Of a stretch of DNA of 64,000 bases, positions 12,305-22,773 are shown one piece after another (position 1 is the stretch's first letter; each line of letters starts with the position of its first letter). Below the pieces are notes generated by a model. It did not search any database. It saw only the letters and a program-made list of their open reading frames with translations, and was not told the origin of the DNA. The translations under genes were made by a program, and so were the position numbers. Source of the stretch: Spodoptera frugiperda (taxonomy: Eukaryota > Arthropoda > Insecta > Lepidoptera > Noctuidae); contig NC_064219.1 of NCBI RefSeq assembly GCF_023101765.2, positions 9,155,774-9,219,773 of the forward strand. The letters are read 5' to 3'.

Positions 12305-12475
12305 TTTTGAGCGGGGAAAATCATCCAATGTCTTATCCCGCCGTGGGTGGGGCGAAAGAAAGTGTCATACTCTTACTGACTAAAAACCACCACGTTCCTA
12401 CTCCTGCTTTCCGAGCCGAAGTCCTGGTAACTCGCGTGGCAGTCCGCAGCTCTGGGTACCTACACTTTGGTACTA
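12305..12475 (+). mobile_element. SINE-like repeat (family C)
   Basis: GGGGAAAATCATCCAATG, CCGCCGTGGGTGGGGCGAAA, CTCTTACTGACTAAAAACCA and GGCAGTCCGCAGCTCTGG. Other copies at 15645-15800 and 45870-46030, and in reverse at 16835-16950. Confidence 0.7.
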
Positions 12476-13009
12476 TCTAAACTAGTTGTTAAGTCTATAT
12501 TTCAGGCAATTTGTACTATTTTCACGGTTGTGATAGACATAATGTCTTTTCTTAGATTAGCGAGTACTCTGACATTAAATGCATTATATTTCTTTAATAT
12601 AAATATAGTTATTGACTGACACTTTCACAGATTTCACATTGTAATAAATAAATTATTGTGTAATAAAATATGTGAGTTCTTACCTACCATTAAAATAGAT
12701 AACATTATATTTTAATGTTGTTTAAAGAATTTTATCTTATGTTCTTGGTGAGTGTTTGAGGTATTATGCAAATTGTTAATGGAAATAAGGAAAGGGTTTC
12801 TTTTTAATTAGAAGGATATGGTAAAGGATTTTTGTCTTGCTTATCCCTAAATCAACAGATTACTACTACTAACTAATCAAAATAATTCATGGTATTGAGA
12901 CTTTAGGGACATAGACTTGTATTTGCTTATGAAAGTTGCTCGAGTCTGCCCCTAGCAGGTTTGAAGCGTCGTTGTGAGCCATGCATGATGCATGAGGCTG
13001 CGGGTTCCA

Positions 13010-13250
13010 AACCTTACAACGGCACGTTGCGTTGTGTTTCGTTGTGTGAGTGAGGTTACCGGAGGCCCAATTCCCCCTTCCCAATCTTCCCCATCCCCAT
13101 TCCCGAACAACAAGCCTTAAATTCCTGACTCCCAAAAAGCCGGTAACGCACTTGTAAAGCCTCTGGTGTTTCAAGTGTCCATGGGCGGCGGCGATTGCTT
13201 ACCATCAGGTAATACGTCTGCTCGATTACCGGCATGTCTCATAAAAAAAA
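13010..13250 (+). mobile_element. SINE-like repeat (family A)
   Basis: GCACGTTGCGTTGTGTTTCG, CCTTAAATTCCTGACTCCCA, AAAGCCGGTAACGCACTTGT and TTACCATCAGGTAATACGTC, ending in an A-rich tail, as a retroposed element would. Confidence 0.7.
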
Positions 13251-14039
13251 ATAAAAAAATAAAAATAAAACGGCAAGTACGAATGTGACGTTTTCCGAGT
13301 TATATGTACTTTCTGAGATTATTTAGATACTACTGACAAATGGTGAAGGACTATATCGTGAGGAAACTTGTTCTTCGTGAGAGAAGAGGCCTTTAGTCAG
13401 CAGTGGAGACAGTGGCAGTGGCCACAGTGGCACTGGCCACTTGTAGTTTGTTGATGAGATGATGAGGTTTACTAACTTAAAGACACATTTTTCATGGTAT
13501 AAAGGCAAACGAGCAGATAGATTACCTTAAGGTGCCTATGGTTGGCGCGCATGGACACCCAGTAACGCCAGAGGAGTTAGGTACAAGTGCGTTGCCGGCA
13601 GTGGAGTCTCAAGAAAGAATACGCGTTGTTCTTGAAACTTGAAAGGTCGTATCAGGAAACTATGCTCTCAATATACCTAAAGAAGAAGTGTGTTACTCTG
13701 CATCATGACTGTCATTGGGAGACAATGCTCTTCAATGAAATACAGGCGTGACGATATGTATGTAGGTAGTGAATGTACTCTGTCATTGAGTGATCATAAA
13801 TAGATACGATTATTAATTAAGATGCCTCAGGTTCCGCTCTCGTGTTGGACAGATGTTATTAATGGGTTTGTTAATTTTCGGCAGGCAGAATTTTCAGTAA
13901 TAGTAAAGTCTTCATTCCCCTTCTGATTACTATGCCAAGCCTGCCTTATTATGCCAAGTGGATTTTGTTATTCATTATACTGTATCGAAATCGAAAACAT
14001 TAATTGACTTGAAAATCGAACCTAATTCTTTGCTTCGTT

Positions 14040-14325
14040 AGCGACTTCTTGTGACTCGGCTCGACCAAAGTAATATCACGACCTCACTGGATATTGGCGC
14101 GAAACAACGCTTGCGTTGGATTTCGTATTAGTGAGGTTATCGAAGGGTCAACCTCACTCCCCAATCTCAAATCTCCAAACCCTCAATTCTCAAATCCCAA
14201 CCGTTAAAAGGCTGGCAAACTTGTAACTCCTTTGATGTCACGGATGTCTATAGGCGGCGATAATCACTTGAGAACCATCAGGTGATCTGTCTGCTTGCTC
14301 CCGTCAATTGCATAAAAAACGAGAG
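14040..14325 (+). mobile_element. SINE-like repeat (family A)
   Basis: GACTCGGCTCGACCAAAGTA, GGATTTCGTATTAGTGAGGT, AAAGGCTGGCAAACTTGTAA and AACCATCAGGTGATCTGTCT; same block order as the other family A copies. Confidence 0.7.
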
Positions 14326-15032
14326 GCCAAAGACACACTGATTACCTTACCTACTTAATTAGGTAGGTACATGTAAGCAAAGTATTGTCCTCAAAATGGA
14401 TTACGATATTATTTTGCAATGAAACAAGAATGCTAAGCCGGCAGCAAGCATTTGTTCTTGGAGTCAAACAATGCCTTCACGCTCTGAATGAAATAGATCA
14501 ACGCGACGATTTCTTCAGATACAGTAGGTACATGTAAAACGGACCCTACCAAAATTTTAAAAGATTTTAGTAATTATTACAATAGTATAAGGTTGAAAAT
14601 CTATTTAAAATGTTTGAACTTTGCAGATGGTTAATCTGCTGGTTAAATGTAAATGTTTAATCAACATCATATCTAAATTAAATGTCGATTTGTGGTAGTC
14701 AAATGTTTCGGTCGAGTTGCTGGTGAGCATTGTGGTTGCGATTGATTATTATTACCGTACTGAGACTGAGATTTTGATTCGAAATTAAAACGATTTAAAT
14801 TCGTAAAGTTTATTTGTCTTTTAAAAACGTTAAAAAGGCAGCTGAAGACCATCATGTCAGATTAATGGCTGTGTCTTCTCTTTCAAAGAATAAATGGCTC
14901 TTTATTATTATCCATCAATTCAGTATTACTTTATTTTTGGGGCATAATCTTTCCCTTGGAACGATTCCGTATATTTGAGGATTGTGGTCACTTACAGGGA
15001 TGATCTGCTTCACTACCGGTCCACCGCTGTCA

Positions 15033-15094
15033 CGACTGTCTAGAATTTAAATTCTAGACAGTCGTCTCAAACAATACTAATTAGTATTGTTTGA
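15033..15094. repeat. Two adjacent perfect palindromes (32 bp and 28 bp)
   Basis: Positions 15033-15064 form a perfect 32 bp palindrome centred on TTTAAA. Positions 15067-15094 form a perfect 28 bp palindrome centred on TAATTA. They are two bases apart. Single-stranded they would fold into two adjacent loopless hairpins. Confidence 0.9.
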
Positions 15095-15492
15095 ATTTTT
15101 AACTTGACGATCTCATGCATTTTAAAACAAAGAATTAAGATAAGACTAGACATAGAAAGAGTACCTAAATACCCATTTAAAGCGGGCATCTCTCACCGTT
15201 TTCATGGTAGCCTATCGTGTTATCAAATATCGAGCACAATTGCAAACCCTGTTTTCATTACCACCTAGATTCCATTTACTACGTACTTGTAGGAACTAGG
15301 AAACACATAGAGGTGCACAATGTAAGTCAGTGGGGAATTAGCTAATTAGCTTCCTGCTTTTTGTCTGAGACCATCGGACAGTTTCGGTCCAGCACCGTAA
15401 CGTGTTGTCGTAAAGTATTATGCAATGTAGACCACATGTGACAATGGTGTTTCCCCATGTCATTGTGTCGGGGCACGCGTCGGAACGCCCTG

Positions 15493-15499
15493 TATATAG
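15493..15499 (+). promoter_or_regulatory. TATA box of the plus-strand DM4/12-like gene
   Basis: TATATAG lies 49 bases before the ATG at 15548, which allows a start site near 15522 and a 5' UTR of about 25 bases. Confidence 0.5.
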
Positions 15500-15547
15500 A
15501 TGTATGCGGAATTGGAAGACGTCAGTTATACCCAAGAGTCTGGTAAG

Positions 15548-18383
15548 ATGGGTCCTAAGGTGTCTTGTGTGGTGCTTGCAGCGTGTCTGGTGCTGGCAGG
15601 AGCAGAGTACAGGAACGATGGGTAAGATGCCTTTTACGCTTTTTTTAAGGGAGGAAAGTCATCTAATTATTTCTTCCGCCTTGGGCGAGGCGAGAGGGAG
15701 TGTTAGACTCTTACTGACTAAAAACCTCCTCGTTCCTACTTCTGCCCTTCGAGCCGCATTCCCGGTAATCCCGCTAGATAGTCCGCAGCCCTGGATGCCT
15801 TTTTCGCTTAAGATCATAATCTGATTCGAATTTGAAACTAGTGGATAGTTCCATAACATAACTCCCAACGAATCTCTTGTTTTTAAGTATCTTTTCGTTA
15901 CTTTAATCTGTCTTAGTTTTGATTTCAGGGGCTTCGTGCCGAGTTTCCAGAGGACTGAGGACCAGCTTGCAGAACCTTCAGCCAGGATCGAAAAGAACAG
16001 AGATGAGAGAGACAACCAGGCTGATAGAACGCAGAGATTTGGCATATCCTCGTATGGAAGCACTGGGGTGATTATGATTTGTTGTTTTTTTGGTCGTAAC
16101 TATGGACGATCGAAACATCAAAGGCAAAAGGCAAAGTCAAAATGCATCTATTTCAAGTCAGTGAAGCTAACATTAAAATTTTATCGGAGGTCTTACAATA
16201 CTCGTAGCAGATGATTTCTAAGTTTGGTTGGTAGAATCACGTGTCAAGTAGGATTTGATTACGTCGTACCTACGTACGTATTATTCGTTGGTGTGGTATG
16301 AAATCCCCCTTAAGCAAATTTTTGCGGAAATACAATTCACCGTTACTAAAACCAGTAATTTCAAATTTGGCTCGCGATTTAGACAATGACATTTGTAGTT
16401 GTGATTTTCTGCCTTTTCGTGCAAAATTGTCATTTTGTCGCTGCACATCTTAACACACGAGGTGCAGACGATGGAAAAATGGTATAGTTTACTTGAGTAA
16501 CCAAGCGGTAAGAGAATCGAAGCATTTGAGATACAGACAGTATTGTCGTTTTAACTGTAGTTTAATGACCTTTGTAGAATAGCAAGTAAGAATAAGAAAG
16601 ACGGTCGCTGGGTAACAGTCTAGACTACCTACTAATAGTAGGTACTGCGGACTACCTAACGTGTTTACCAGGGGCCTTAGTCTGCTATTGCAATTGTGTC
16701 AGAATGGTCGATCATTGAGCAATGCAAGAGGGACGGAGCTATGTAGATTGTATAGCCCCGTCCCTCTTGCACTGCTCAATGATCGACCATTGTGACACAC
16801 ACAATTGTAATAGCAGACTTAGGCCCCTGGGCTCTGGTTTGAAAAGCAGGAGTAGGAACGGGGTGGTTTTTAGTCAGTAAGAGTCTGACACTTACTCTCG
16901 CCTCGCCCAATGCGGGAGAAGTCATTGGATGATTTTCCCCCCTTAAAAAATACTATTAATAGTAGTAAGTATCTACCTACTAAAAACCAAAAATCCCAAT
17001 CCGTCCCGGGAATCGAAACTCCTTTCTTGGCAGTCGCGCTTCCGACTACTCGACAAACGAAACTGTTACATACAAGAAGTTAGGCATTTAAAAAGTACCT
17101 AATTATCATCTAATCCAAATTGTTTTGCGTTTCAGGGCGGTAGCTACGGCAGCACTGCTCCAGGACTCTACGGACCTGTGAAGATAGATCTTGGAGGAGT
17201 GCTCATAGGATCTATACTGGGCTTTGGAGCTGTCATCATCCTGCCTAAGATCATCCACGCCCTGTCTTACAGCTACGGTGGAGGATACGGGAGAAGTAAG
17301 TTATTGAAATATAATATTATTTTTCATAAGTAGGTACGTACCTACATTAAGTTATGTTGTAATGACAAAACGTGCCTGCCTGCCTACAACAAAATCATTT
17401 TTGCCCACTAATATTTTTCTTCTGTCGTATGGTGGGTTTACAAATTTTACAATATCACATACCTACCTATTCGTACACGTCAAGATCACATAAAGAGAAT
17501 TTCCGCATGAGAATCGAAACCGCTACACGATGGCACGGCAGCTAGCCTAACTACCTAACGTGTAATCATTAATCAAATATGTTTTATTGAATTTACTACA
17601 TAATTTTTATAGAAAAAAACTAATTTCAGGTCTAGACACCGACTTTGGCCAAGTATCCGAAGTGTTTGGTAAGATCGACGAGATGTTGAGCAGATACAAC
17701 GTGGACTCGACGGCTTGTATGCAGCGGCTGGCATGTTCCTACGTGCAACTAGCGAACGAAAACATGATCAGCGGTAACGCTACGGACTTCGATGTTTTAC
17801 TGTCTTCATTGTCCAAGTGAGTTCTTTTGTAAATGAAAATGTGATGTAAGTAGAGGGCGTCTTAGTCGATAATGGGTTCATGAATAAGTTAGCAACGCAT
17901 TAGAAGTGAAACTGTGAAGTACTCAAACGCCACTCAATTTTAAGACGCTGTCAAGAATGGTTTTATCAATTCTACAAAATCTTTGTAAAATGACAGTGAT
18001 AGCACGATTTTTAAGTACAAATTATATAGGGCTTGAGCCTATTGCCATATACCGGGCACCATTCCAGACTCCGTGTTAGTACTGAGAAATTTATGAAAAA
18101 ACTGAAAATACGCCCAGTATTACTTGCGAACTTATTTCTTTTAAACTGTTCGATTTAATAAATAAGTACCGATACATACATAAATAATATTAAACTACCT
18201 ACTATATACTATACTGTTTTCCTCAGCAACACGTTGGTCCGTCGAATGCTGGACGGTACGGCAGTGTTCGACGCGGTGTCAGCAGGACGGTCGCCAGACT
18301 CGGACTGTCACGAGCTCTACCACAAATGTAAACTAGATAAGAAGACAGTCGTCAAAATGCTCACTCAACTCGTGCCCTCGTAG
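15548..18383 (+). CDS. Small membrane/secreted protein with DM4/12-like cysteine pattern (paralogue)
   Basis: Five exons, 15548-15621, 15929-16067, 17136-17295, 17630-17816 and 18227-18383, join with phases 2, 0, 1, 2 into 238 residues. The N-terminus is a signal peptide (VSCVVLAACLVLAGA). Exon 2 is polar and charged. Exon 3 has a hydrophobic span (GVLIGSILGFGAVIILPKI) and ends GGGYGR. Exons 4 and 5 carry CMQRLAC (C-x5-C) and CHELYHKC (C-x6-C), as in DM4/12-like proteins. It parallels the minus-strand gene at 11758-4034 in exon order, hydrophobic span, YGR and cysteine pairs, so the two are divergent duplicates. Topology is inferred as secreted or type I with a mid-protein membrane segment. 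Biochemical role unknown. Confidence 0.82.
15645..15800 (+). mobile_element. SINE-like repeat (family C) in intron 1 of the plus-strand DM4/12-like gene
   Basis: AAGTCATCTAATTATTTC, CCGCCTTGGGCGAGGCGAGA, CTCTTACTGACTAAAAACC and TAGTCCGCAGCCCTGGATGC match 12305-12475. Confidence 0.7.
16668..16830. mobile_element. Foldback MITE-like element in an intron
   Basis: Two inverted arms of about 75 bases (16668-16742 and 16752-16830) begin CCAGGGGCC and end GGCCCCTGG, are nearly identical and enclose a nine-base loop. This is typical of a non-autonomous hairpin transposon. It sits in intron 2 of the gene at 15548-18383. Confidence 0.8.
16835..16950 (-). mobile_element. SINE-like repeat (family C), reverse copy
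   Basis: GCAGGAGTAGGAACGGGGTG, TTTTTAGTCAGTAAGAGTCT, CTCGCCTCGCCCAATGCGGG and TCATTGGATGATTTTCCCC are the complement of the 12305-12475 copy. It directly follows the foldback element at 16668-16830. Confidence 0.7.
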
Positions 18384-18421
18384 ATTTTTATCAATGATAC
18401 CTCATTCTAGAATACATTTTT

Positions 18422-18427
18422 AATAAA
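18422..18427 (+). terminator. Polyadenylation signal of the plus-strand DM4/12-like gene
   Basis: AATAAA lies 39 bases after the TAG at 18381-18383, giving a very short 3' UTR. LINE-derived sequence begins soon after. Confidence 0.6.
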
Positions 18428-18479
18428 CAGTTTGAATATAAATACTTGTCTTGTTATTATAATTATAAATAACGTGGAA

Positions 18480-18830
18480 ATAATTTTATTATTACCTCAC
18501 TGTACATGGGAAATCTGTGGGTTAACTACCCTCAAAGAGCGTACAATGCATTGCGGATCCAGTACAATAATGCGTTCAGGACGCTGTTGCGGCTTCCACG
18601 TTTTAGTGCATCAGCAATGTTTGCTGATGCTCACACAGATGGATTCGCAGCATTGTGGCGCAAAAAGACCGCATCGTTTGTCAGTCGCCTGCGTGGAAGT
18701 CGTCACAGATGTGGAAATAAGTGCAGCTGACTACGGCCCTACTTACCATTACTTGACTAACTTATTGTATAATGTATTCCTTATTGTCATTTGTGTGTAT
18801 ATCTGTTATCTAAATAAATAAACTTATATT
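18480..18830 (+). mobile_element. 3' fragment of a non-LTR retrotransposon reverse transcriptase
   Basis: The plus frame reads RAYNALRIQYNNAFRTLLRL, then ASAMFADA, a short spacer and LWRKKTASFVSRL. This is the conserved tail of insect non-LTR reverse-transcriptase proteins. It has no 5' portion and ends near AATAAATAAA at about 18815, so it is a 5'-truncated copy inserted just after the neighbouring gene's polyadenylation site. Confidence 0.75.
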
Positions 18831-19010
18831 ATTATACGTCACGAGAGAAAAAAACACTAGCCTAGTAGTTTTGAGTTTTGAGACTCCTGCACGTTACCTC
18901 ATATTGAACATTCTTCGATATGAGGTAATCTCGAAATACATTCTTATACATACTAATTAGGAGGGGTAAACTACAAGTAAAATAAAACGCCAAGATACAA
19001 ATTTAACAAT

Positions 19011-19016
19011 TTTATT
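19011..19016 (-). terminator. Polyadenylation signal of protein phosphatase 5
   Basis: Minus-strand AATAAA, about 3.76 kb past the PP5 stop at 22774. The stretch between has no other recognisable gene, so I assign it as a long 3' UTR; shorter alternatives are possible. Confidence 0.4.
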
Positions 19017-21391
19017 AAAGTCAACACCAAAACCTATCTACATCATCTGATATGCTGGGCAATGCAATCCTTGAACTATCTTTACCGCACCATTGACATA
19101 AATATTGTATTCCCTGACATTGTGTACTTCTAATTATACTAACATAATTCATATTATCTAAGAGTTTCCACTTTATATAAAAACCTTATGCTTTTTGAGC
19201 ATTCTTTTACCTTCATTATTGTTTTGATGATCGCCGACTTCAGTGCTCATTCTATCGATATATCCATTGTTGGACTTATTATGTCGTTACACCCGACCCG
19301 TTAGAACCCGTTTGTTTGATCGACATTTAGCAATATGCACAGTAACGTGTTTGCCATATTTGGGTGAACACATAGAGATAGAGATAGAACAGAGGTCGCG
19401 TGCTGTTGTTACTGATATAACAATATAACAATAACTCGAGCCCCACGCAGTAGCTAACTTGTCATAGCGACGTTAGAATGTAGCAGACCACCAAAACAAA
19501 ATTTAAGTCAAGTGCACACAGGAGTATTCAATACACATTGCGTGAAGCCATCAGGCTGTGCGTCCACAAGCTTCTTCATGTAGGTATTACACTAAACCAG
19601 TCATTGAACAACTTCTAGTGCACAGTCAATCCTTAACTGAACCAACTTCATTCGTTCTTTAAACCATGAAAACCGAATGATTCCCAAGTTTCTCTAGCAC
19701 CTTCATTAATATTTAATTCAGTTGCAACTGTGCATTAAAAGTTACTCAAATCACTATTCATCTATTGTGTACGTACTCTTATAATAAAGCTAGTTTACAC
19801 CAACGTTGGTCATTATAATTCGTAAAAAGTAATTTTATTGCGTTACAACATTATGCTATTTACCTTCTTTAAAAAAAATGGAGCAACTCTTGCTTATATA
19901 CCAACGCGTCTACCAATTATTTTCCGAGCACTTTCCGTGTACCAGTAACATGTTCCGTATTTTCAAAACAATCGTATCTTAGGCGCGTGTACAATGTTTA
20001 ACAAACTACATGTAGACACACGTTATGAAATATTACGTTTTCATTAAATGCAATCATCATTTTCGGATCTTATACTAACCTTTTAGTATAATTGGAATAA
20101 TAAAAATAAAATGCACGATTGAGTTAGACAGGTAATAAGTGGTAACTAAATGTAGACGTCGAGACACTCATAGACTGTAGCAAATAGCACAGACATTAGC
20201 AATCTATGCTTCAAGAAAAGTTGTTTAACTTTTTAAGGCATTTATTAACCTGTATACAGATTTTATTCTCTAGCCCAAGAATGTCCGTGTTCAATGTTAG
20301 AACGTTATACATTTTTAACTAAATGCAAAGCTTGTACGTCGGTACGTTGTTCGGCTAGTTTATAGTTAAAAGTATCAAATATATACATTTTTCATTATTA
20401 AATATTAAATCTTTGACATCATTCAGTGATGTATGAATGGCTGGGTAAATATAAATTTCCATTTTTCAGAAAATAATATTAAAAAATAAAAACAAAATTC
20501 ATTGGCGCTGTTGTAATATAAGATTAACATTCTTGAGATTAAATAGAATTAAAGTACGTTTAAAATAATAATAACATAAAATCTAGGTTTTCACAAACAA
20601 TCTTTTGGGATTATTGTGACCTAAACTTTACCTAGGATACATTTATTTCGATGAAAAGAGACTTAGATCAGTAATAAGTTGAATATTGCTACTATGGAAC
20701 TAGGTGATAGCAAAAAGGCCCCTAACCGCGAATATTTAACGGTGCAATGCAATTTCGATATTTTCTTGGGATTACATGTTTTTGGAGCCATTACAAAATG
20801 GCATCAAAAAATCGTAAGTCTCCAGCGAGGCAAGTATCAAGGGTAATGAGAATGTATACCAATTTATACATCATGGTAACCCCATAAACAATGAATACCG
20901 TTAAATACTCGCATGCACTTATGATGAAATAGTCACAACAGCGCGTGAAAATAAAGTTTACAACTAAGACTTATGAGTATAATGTACAAGTAGTTGGCAA
21001 CACTCGTAAGATATTGCATTGCTATGCTACACGTACGATCGAGGAAACAAGTTTACGCAACAAAAACTACGTAGAAACAATTATAAATCCCTCAGGCATA
21101 CTCTTATTTCCTCAAAAATACATATTATAATATTGTCTCAAGAAATACCTATGCGATATTTTACCCAACGCTCCTCCATTTATAAGCTATGCAGTACTGC
21201 AAGCTCTATTTCTAAGTTGCACCTTCTACGTGTCTTACTATCTGACACAATTTGAGCTAAAACGCAAAAAGTTTCGTTCAAATCGCTTCAGTAGAGTATA
21301 AAATATGAAGTGGAATCATAAAGCGAGGTCATTGCAGTAGACTTGAACACAGATTGTATAACAACTTGTAATTAATATACTAAACATTAAC

Positions 21392-21520
21392 GGTTTGTTT
21401 CACAATGAATGATCAAGTTTCTGTTAGCTCATCAGACGAATATTTTGGTATATTTCGTATGGAAAATACGTCGACTTATTCGTCAGAGGAACAGAAACTT
21501 AGTAACTTAATGTGAAATAG
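21392..21520. mobile_element. Short hairpin MITE-like element
   Basis: An imperfect inverted repeat: an AAGTTTCTGTTAG arm near 21413 pairs with GAACAGAAACTT near 21491, with inner arms CAGACGAATA and TATTCGTC, and outer TTTCACAATG pairing roughly with ATGTGAAA. The whole fold is about 130 bases. Confidence 0.6.
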
Positions 21521-22509
21521 GATTTTAATAATTATACAGCAGATTTTGAGGTAACAATAACACTAACTATATCCTCGGTGAGTCGGTAAAAACATGATTT
21601 TAGATAACGTTTACCTACTTTGTAATTGAAATAATTCGTAATTAATAATTTCTTGTTACTTGATTTGCACGGCAGTTGCGCAAAAATCTTTGCGGGTTCC
21701 ATTCTCATAATTGGAACAATTATTTGCTATAGTAAGCAACATTATGTTGCATGGACCTGCATTAGGAAATCCTAGTGTGGTGCCATGTTTTAAAATAACG
21801 GCTAACGAATATTTTTGTATAAAAAAGATAGTACTTTTAGTATCTATCTCACTCAGAATTTGTCGACCCTTAATAATTGACATTATATGACAGAACTGAG
21901 GTTGAAACCAGAGTGGTGTCACTTTGCTGTGTTATAGTTGGTTTTAAATTGTACTTGAGACAACCTTTTTAAACAGACGACATAAGTCATAAGATAACAA
22001 CATAAAACGACATTTCTCCTTGTATTTTTAGTGTGTGAAAGAGATAAAATGCTCATATAGCGGTTTTCACTACACTTTTCATATGAGGACTATCATTTTT
22101 GGCTCATCAGAACGCACTAAAGTGCCGACAGAGATGTATGATATGACACTAGCAAATTCTCTTTTGGGCAACAGATCTTAGTTCCCAATAGCCGTACTTA
22201 AAGAAAATCGCGAATGCCTGATAGCCTCATTGGACAGTATAGCTGTAAGTACTTTGAAAGGAAATAAGAAATATAAAGTAGTTTTCAACAGATTGTATAG
22301 ATTCAAATATTGTTAGATGTAACTTTTAAAACATAACTTGACTACAAAACACTTGCAAAACCATTCGTATGAGCCAAGTCACGTTTTATTAAACAAAAAA
22401 GGTAACATTTTAACATTCGCATCGGTATCAACGCAGCAATTACCGAAACTGGATTTAGGAGGTGATTTAAAGAGATGACCTTATAATAAGTGAAACATAA
22501 GAAACAGTA

Positions 22510-22632
22510 AAACGGGGTAAATAGATACAGAGAGGGAAAAATAAATGTTGGGAAAACATCCTTACAACTAACTATTCACCCCATACCTGTATCTATTCAC
22601 CCTTTGAATTCTATTCACCCCGTTTTAGTTTG
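22510..22632. repeat. Foldback with repeated CTATTCACCC boxes
   Basis: AAAACGGGGT near 22510 pairs with ACCCCGTTTT near 22617. TAGATACAG pairs with CTGTATCTA, and CTATTCACC occurs three times in the 3' half. It lies just beyond the PP5 stop codon, inside the inferred 3' UTR. Confidence 0.6.
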
Positions 22633-22773
22633 CAGTGCATTTTGAGATTACCATATGGTATTAAAAATAGATAATAATAATATTATAGTCATCTTGAACG
22701 TGTGGAGGAGCGCGCGTGTGTTTGGTTTGCGGGTGTTGACGAGTTACTAACAGGCGACACCGGCGGTACCTGA

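Larger units (their letters stand above)
11759..15490. other. Intergenic region between the two divergent paralogues
   Basis: No coding exon is supported here. It contains interspersed repeats near 12305-12475, 13010-13250 and 14040-14325, and a double perfect palindrome at 15033-15094. The remaining sequence is AT-rich without recognisable structure. Short open frames in it are not conserved-looking and lack splice context. Confidence 0.6.
19017..22773 (-). other. Long 3' UTR (inferred) of protein phosphatase 5
   Basis: About 3.8 kb without a supportable gene on either strand. It contains a MITE-like hairpin near 21392-21520 and a foldback near 22510-22632. The rest is AT-rich and largely free of the dispersed repeats that fill the neighbouring introns, which is what a transcribed UTR under some constraint could look like. 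This is inference. Confidence 0.35.

Noticed and set aside
15420..15824. Plus-strand open frame of 134 codons around the start of the DM4/12-like gene
   Set aside because: It covers the promoter, exon 1 in the wrong frame and a SINE-like repeat. The spliced frame starting at 15548 is supported by a signal peptide and in-phase exons.
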